A stretch of 44,625 nucleotides of DNA from NCBI GenBank assembly GCA_012842605.1, contig DUSN01000040.1:1-44625 (forward strand). Reading direction: 5' to 3'. Shown piece after piece: positions 41,374 through 44,625 of the stretch. A program made the position numbers and the translations under genes. Position 1 is the stretch's first letter; every line of letters starts with the position of its first letter. Source of the stretch: Clostridiales bacterium (GTDB lineage Bacteria > Bacillota > Clostridia > Caldicoprobacterales > DTU083). The notes under the pieces are model-generated. The model saw only the letters and a program-made list of their open reading frames with translations, was not told where the DNA came from and did no database searches.

Positions 41374-42237
41374 TTATATTCCTTCTTCCATGATAGCGTA
41401 GATCCTGTCTATGTCCAGATGATCTCTGAGCATAGAAGCAAGCATATCAAATTGTGCATCCAAGTATTTTCTGTACTCTGCTTCGCTCATGTCTGATTTG
41501 GATGTTTTTGCACAGGTATTGGGATCAATCAGATTGTCCTCATCTTCAATTTCTAGCCTGAAATATGGTACCATGCCAACTACCGGAAGCCCGGCAATCT
41601 CCTCCATCTTTTGCTTTACATCCTTGAAGGAATCCATTTCACCAATGCACTTGTTTATGATAATACCCTTAACATATTTTCTTTCATTCTCTGTAAACAA
41701 TGAAAGGGTTCCATAAACCGAAGCGAAAACTCCCCCACGATGGATATCAGAGACCAGAATAACCAGTGAATTTGTCTTTTCTGCAACCCCCATGTTGACA
41801 ATGTCGTCTTTGTTTAAATTCAACTCCACCGGGCTGCCTGCACCTTCTATTACAACCACATCATTTGAGGCACACAGCCTGTTATATGGTTCTAAAATTC
41901 TTGGCCAGATATTCTTTTTCAACTCATTGTACTCATACCTGTTCTTCAGCTCTTCCCTCCTGCCGTTCAGGATTACCTCAACACTCCCGTCTACCGGCTT
42001 TAGAAGAATCGGGTTCATGTCAGTATCCGGCTCTATGCCGCAGGCATATGCCTGAACAGCCTGTGAACGGGCCATTTCCCTGCCATCGGCAAGCATATGG
42101 GCATTGGAAGACATGTTCTGCGATTTAAAAGGCGCTGTTCTATGGCCATCCTGGGTAAAAATCCTGCAAAGACCGGTAGTTATAATGGATTTGCCGACTC
42201 CTGATGCTGTACCTTGAATCATTATGCTTTTTGCCAT
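41374..42237 (-). CDS. CobQ-like cobyric acid synthase lacking the glutaminase domain
   Basis: Residues 1 to about 235 match the ATP-binding domain of CobQ/CbiP: P-loop GTASGVGKS (9-17), FKSQNMSSNAHML, EIARSQAVQA-like (EMARSQAVQA), and VIEGAGSPVELNL. The last 40 residues (AEYRKYLDAQFDMLASMLRDHLDIDRIY) match the extreme C-terminus of CobQ. The class I glutaminase (GATase_3) domain of about 200 residues that normally lies between them, with its GVCGGYQ and YVHG motifs, is absent. The length is 287 against about 490-510. CobQ amidates four carboxylates of adenosylcobyrinate diamide. AGAGGTG precedes the ATG and the frame is intact, so it is probably expressed. Ammonia would have to come from solution or another subunit. 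Confidence 0.85.
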   Translation of the reverse strand: MAKSIMIQGTASGVGKSIITTGLCRIFTQDGHRTAPFKSQNMSSNAHMLADGREMARSQAVQAYACGIEPDTDMNPILLKPVDGSVEVILNGRREELKNRYEYNELKKNIWPRILEPYNRLCASNDVVVIEGAGSPVELNLNKDDIVNMGVAEKTNSLVILVSDIHRGGVFASVYGTLSLFTENERKYVKGIIINKCIGEMDSFKDVKQKMEEIAGLPVVGMVPYFRLEIEDEDNLIDPNTCAKTSKSDMSEAEYRKYLDAQFDMLASMLRDHLDIDRIYAIMEEGI

Positions 42238-42283
42238 GATACACCTCTATCTAAGATTTTAATTTAGCTGTAAACAGCGGCAG

Positions 42284-42868
42284 TTAAAAGTTTATATTGC
42301 TTAAAATATTTACAGCTTTAATAAAGCTGTAATCACCGTCAAAGGATGCAATGCTGATGCTCCCATGGTCTACCCGGAAGCGGTAAAAATGGTCCCTGTT
42401 GGAAAGCATGAGCGACAAAGCACAGCGTATGACTCCTCCATGGGTTATAACAAGAACCTTTTCATATACTCCCCTAAGGCTGTTAATGAAGTCTTCAACC
42501 CTGTCATATACATCATTGAGGCTCTCTCCGCCGGGAATTTTGTAATTAAGATAATCAGCATTCCATTTTTCCATATACTCCGGGTATTTTTTAACCGCAT
42601 CCTGATACCGGAGCCCTTCAAATATGCCAAAATCCATTTCGCACAGCCGAAGGTCCTTCATGTAATCTCTGCCTATCACTTGAGCGGTTTGTATTGCTCT
42701 TTTCAACGGGCTTGTTAAGACTACATCAAATGAAGCATCCTTTATTAGTTCTTTTGCCTTTTCAGCCTGCCTGTACCCCTCTTCGCCCATGTCGCAATCA
42801 GTGCTTCCTATATAACAGCCTGAACCATTCAACATACTTTTGCCATGTCTTATAAAAACGATATCCAT
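42284..42868 (-). CDS. cobC: Histidine phosphatase, probable alpha-ribazole phosphatase
   Basis: This 194-residue protein has the phosphohistidine motif FIRHGKSMLNG (5-15), a later VITHGGVIRC and the acid region DFGIFEGLRY, as in the CobC/phosphoglycerate mutase-like branch. CobC removes phosphate from alpha-ribazole 5'-phosphate (or from adenosylcobalamin 5'-phosphate) in the last steps of lower-ligand assembly. Its start overlaps the cobS stop by 19 bases. The assignment rests on family plus neighbourhood. Confidence 0.85.
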   Translation of the reverse strand: MDIVFIRHGKSMLNGSGCYIGSTDCDMGEEGYRQAEKAKELIKDASFDVVLTSPLKRAIQTAQVIGRDYMKDLRLCEMDFGIFEGLRYQDAVKKYPEYMEKWNADYLNYKIPGGESLNDVYDRVEDFINSLRGVYEKVLVITHGGVIRCALSLMLSNRDHFYRFRVDHGSISIASFDGDYSFIKAVNILSNINF

Positions 42869-43611
42869 TTTTCCACCCCTATGAATACAATCAGCCCTGC
42901 TATCTCTGACAGCTCGATTCCTGCTCCGTACACATCACCGGTCAGCCCGCCGATAATCTTATAGGAATACCTCATAAGAAGCAGAAATACAAAAAGCACG
43001 GCAACAAGGCAGATAACAGCCTGAAATCCTCCTGATACAGCACAAATCAAAGCATATGCAAAAAAAGAAATGAAAAAGTAAAGCTTATTCGAGCTTGAGG
43101 AGAACATTTCTCCCAGTCCTCCCGGCCTGGCACTTTTGCCGAAGGTAATCATCAAAGCCGCGCCCAGCCTGGATGCGCCAAATATAACCACAAATGCAGT
43201 AATAGCAGCATCCTGGGGGAGATCCTTTATGACAGCATATCTGGCCAGCAGATCCAAACATATGGCTATGACTCCGAAGGTGCCTGCCCTGCTGTCCTTC
43301 ATGATCTCCAGTATTCTTTCTCTTGAGCGTGCGGAGAAGAAGCCGTCACAGGTATCAGACAGGCCGTCCACATGAAGCCCTCCGGTTACCGCCACAGCCC
43401 CCATTACTGCACCAAGGGCTGCCATATCCCTGTTAAGAAAGCTTAAGATATAATATATTCCCCAGGAAATGATTCCCACCAGCATTCCAACTATAGGAAA
43501 AAATAATATTCCTCTCGAAATTGCTTTCTTTTCCATATCAATTGAAATGGGAATTGGTATTCGTGTAAAGAATTGAAGCATCAATATAAATGATTTTAAA
43601 AACGACTTCAT
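42850..43611 (-). CDS. cobS: Adenosylcobinamide-GDP ribazoletransferase
   Basis: This 253-residue polytopic membrane enzyme joins adenosylcobinamide-GDP to alpha-ribazole (phosphate), making the nucleotide loop. Family sequence is visible: FFTRIPIPI at the N-terminus, then the metal-binding HVDGLSDTCDGFFSARSRER and MKDSRAGTFGV. Several hydrophobic segments follow. It begins on the last base of cobU (TAATG), so the two are coupled. The length is normal. Confidence 0.93.
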   Translation of the reverse strand: MKSFLKSFILMLQFFTRIPIPISIDMEKKAISRGILFFPIVGMLVGIISWGIYYILSFLNRDMAALGAVMGAVAVTGGLHVDGLSDTCDGFFSARSRERILEIMKDSRAGTFGVIAICLDLLARYAVIKDLPQDAAITAFVVIFGASRLGAALMITFGKSARPGGLGEMFSSSSNKLYFFISFFAYALICAVSGGFQAVICLVAVLFVFLLLMRYSYKIIGGLTGDVYGAGIELSEIAGLIVFIGVEKWISFL

Positions 43612-44153
43612 TATTTCAACCTCAACGGCAGTCCGCAGACAACAAGGTAGACCTCATTGCACAGCTTTGCCAGTCTTTGGTTAACCCTCCCTATTATATC
43701 TCTGTATACCCTTGCCACGTGATTTTCGGGAACAATGGAATCCCCTACCTCATTGGTAACCATCACAAGGTCTCCGTCAATTTGCTCGACCGCCTGGACC
43801 AGACCCTGGAGTTCATCAATTACTTTGTCCTCCACAGCTCTCTGCATTACAGTTGATATGTTCTCTGATTCTCCTGTTATATCAAACATAATATTGGAAG
43901 TCAGGATAGTTACGCAGTCCAGCAAATAATTCTTTTGTATACCTACAGCTTCCTTTAATCCATAGCTCCTCTCAAAGGTTATCCACTCACCAGGCCTTTG
44001 TGCCTGGTGCAGCGCAATCCTGTCACGCATCTCGCTGTCGGTAATCCTTGCTGTCGCAATATACACTACATCGCTTCTGTCTTTATAAAACCCTTCGGCA
44101 AATGTGCTTTTCCCGCTTCTTGCTCCTCCTGTTATCAATATAATCCTGCTCAT
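43611..44153 (-). CDS. cobU: Adenosylcobinamide kinase / adenosylcobinamide-phosphate guanylyltransferase
   Basis: This 180-residue bifunctional enzyme phosphorylates adenosylcobinamide and converts it to the GDP derivative. The P-loop GGARSGKS is at 9-16, RITDSEMRDRIALHQAQRP carries the guanylylated-His region, and DCVTILTSNIM and VTNEVGDSIVPEN follow, all in the family order. I prefer the ATG at 44153 with AGGTGAT upstream, although a GTG three codons earlier overlaps the cobT stop. Confidence 0.93.
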   Translation of the reverse strand: MSRIILITGGARSGKSTFAEGFYKDRSDVVYIATARITDSEMRDRIALHQAQRPGEWITFERSYGLKEAVGIQKNYLLDCVTILTSNIMFDITGESENISTVMQRAVEDKVIDELQGLVQAVEQIDGDLVMVTNEVGDSIVPENHVARVYRDIIGRVNQRLAKLCNEVYLVVCGLPLRLK

Positions 44154-44158
44154 CTTAA

Positions 44159-44625
44159 TCACCTGATATCTATTAAAAAGTCATTGTTGATCATAGCCTC
44201 TTCAAAGGTTCCCATTTTGTTTAATACCTGAAGTGCAGACTCTATGATATAAAATGCAAACGGGCAGCCGGAACCCTCTCCCAGTCTCATATCAAGAGTA
44301 ATCATGGGCTCAAGCTCAAGCTCCTTCATCATGCTGGAAGCTCCTGTTTCGGCTGAAAGATGTGACGGGAACATGAAATCATGAACAAGGGGATTCAAGC
44401 GATATGCACAAAGGGCAGCAGCAGATGATATAAAGCCGTCAATTACAATTGGAATTCTGTGTTTGGCAGCTCCGATAAAGCATCCGCAAAGCCCTGCTAT
44501 ATCCAGTCCGCCAACCTTGGACAATACATCAATGACATCATTCCTGTCCGGTTTATTAACTTCCAGTGCTCTTTTTACAACGCTCTTTTTATTCTCATAC
44601 TGTTCCTTTGTCAAGCCCACACCCA
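44159..44625 (-). CDS. cobT: Nicotinate-nucleotide:dimethylbenzimidazole phosphoribosyltransferase, C-terminal part
   Basis: The frame is open to the window edge, and about 155 residues of the C-terminal half of CobT are visible. It transfers phosphoribosyl from nicotinate mononucleotide to the lower-ligand base. The segment VGGLDIAGLCGCFIGAAKHRIPIVIDGF and the catalytic-glutamate loop RLGEGSG are characteristic. Its stop falls within the ribosome binding site of cobU. The first half and the operon promoter, possibly with a cobalamin riboswitch, lie beyond the window. Confidence 0.93.
   Translation of the reverse strand, partial: GVGLTKEQYENKKSVVKRALEVNKPDRNDVIDVLSKVGGLDIAGLCGCFIGAAKHRIPIVIDGFISSAAALCAYRLNPLVHDFMFPSHLSAETGASSMMKELELEPMITLDMRLGEGSGCPFAFYIIESALQVLNKMGTFEEAMINNDFLIDIR

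Noticed and set aside
1..44625. Mobile element or CRISPR array
   Set aside because: No transposase, integrase, direct-repeat array or phage gene was recognised on either strand.

Overview
The window looks like a chromosomal segment of a low-to-medium GC, Gram-positive anaerobe of the class Clostridia. This rests on strong AGGAGG-type ribosome binding sites, Firmicutes-type families (DUF2935, DUF4179 anti-sigma protein, LplA/B/C-type carbohydrate ABC importers, a bacterial serpin remnant) and the clostridial gene order of the cobalamin genes. No rRNA, tRNA, CRISPR array, phage gene or transposase was recognised. Most genes lie on the minus strand in long sugar- and cofactor-related operons.

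Layout. 1-4234 (+): end of an unassigned permease gene, then a GntP-type permease and a type-2 glycerate kinase, i.e. glycerate or sugar-acid use, with a strong promoter and a 12-bp inverted repeat in the leader. 4386-7581 (-): MATE exporter, macro-domain protein with a C-terminal HTH-like domain, and a VWA protein. 7858-16127 (-): a glycan-use operon (two permeases, lipoprotein binding protein, GH2 glycosidase, LacI regulator, D-2-hydroxyacid dehydrogenase). 16564-17487 (+): DUF2935 protein. 17702-20748 (-): a decayed serpin gene, a DapA-superfamily gene and an epimerase-like gene interrupted by a frameshift. 21104-24674: glycosyltransferase, EamA transporter, SDR oxidoreductase and pyroglutamyl peptidase as mostly single units. 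24817-33302 (-): an eight-gene import and catabolism operon (binding protein, FAD oxidoreductase, two permeases, DapA-like aldolase/lyase, RraA-like protein, two glycerophosphodiester phosphodiesterase family enzymes), divergent from a GntR/LacI-hybrid regulator at 33945-35045. 35163-36455 (-): GH140-like (DUF4038) glycosidase. 37026-39048 (+): ECF sigma factor with a DUF4179 membrane partner. 39143-40431 (-): VOC protein and a frameshifted methyltransferase. 40709-44625 (-): cobalamin nucleotide-loop assembly genes cobT, cobU, cobS and a cobC-type phosphatase, then a CobQ-like protein lacking its glutaminase domain and a Dph6-type ATP pyrophosphatase.

How they work together. Two separate oligosaccharide or sugar-acid importers each carry their own regulator and catabolic enzymes. 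In both, the binding-protein gene is followed directly by a strong hairpin terminator, so the lipoprotein should be made in excess of downstream products. Neither has an ATPase gene, so both probably share one encoded elsewhere. The most unusual items are the GATase-less CobQ beside a Dph6-like enzyme, the eight-gene catabolic cluster with helically phased TTCGG elements and a roughly 300-nt leader, and the macro-HTH/VWA pair. Three genes contain single-base frameshifts, which are either real decay or sequence errors. All calls come from reading the sequence; no database search was possible.
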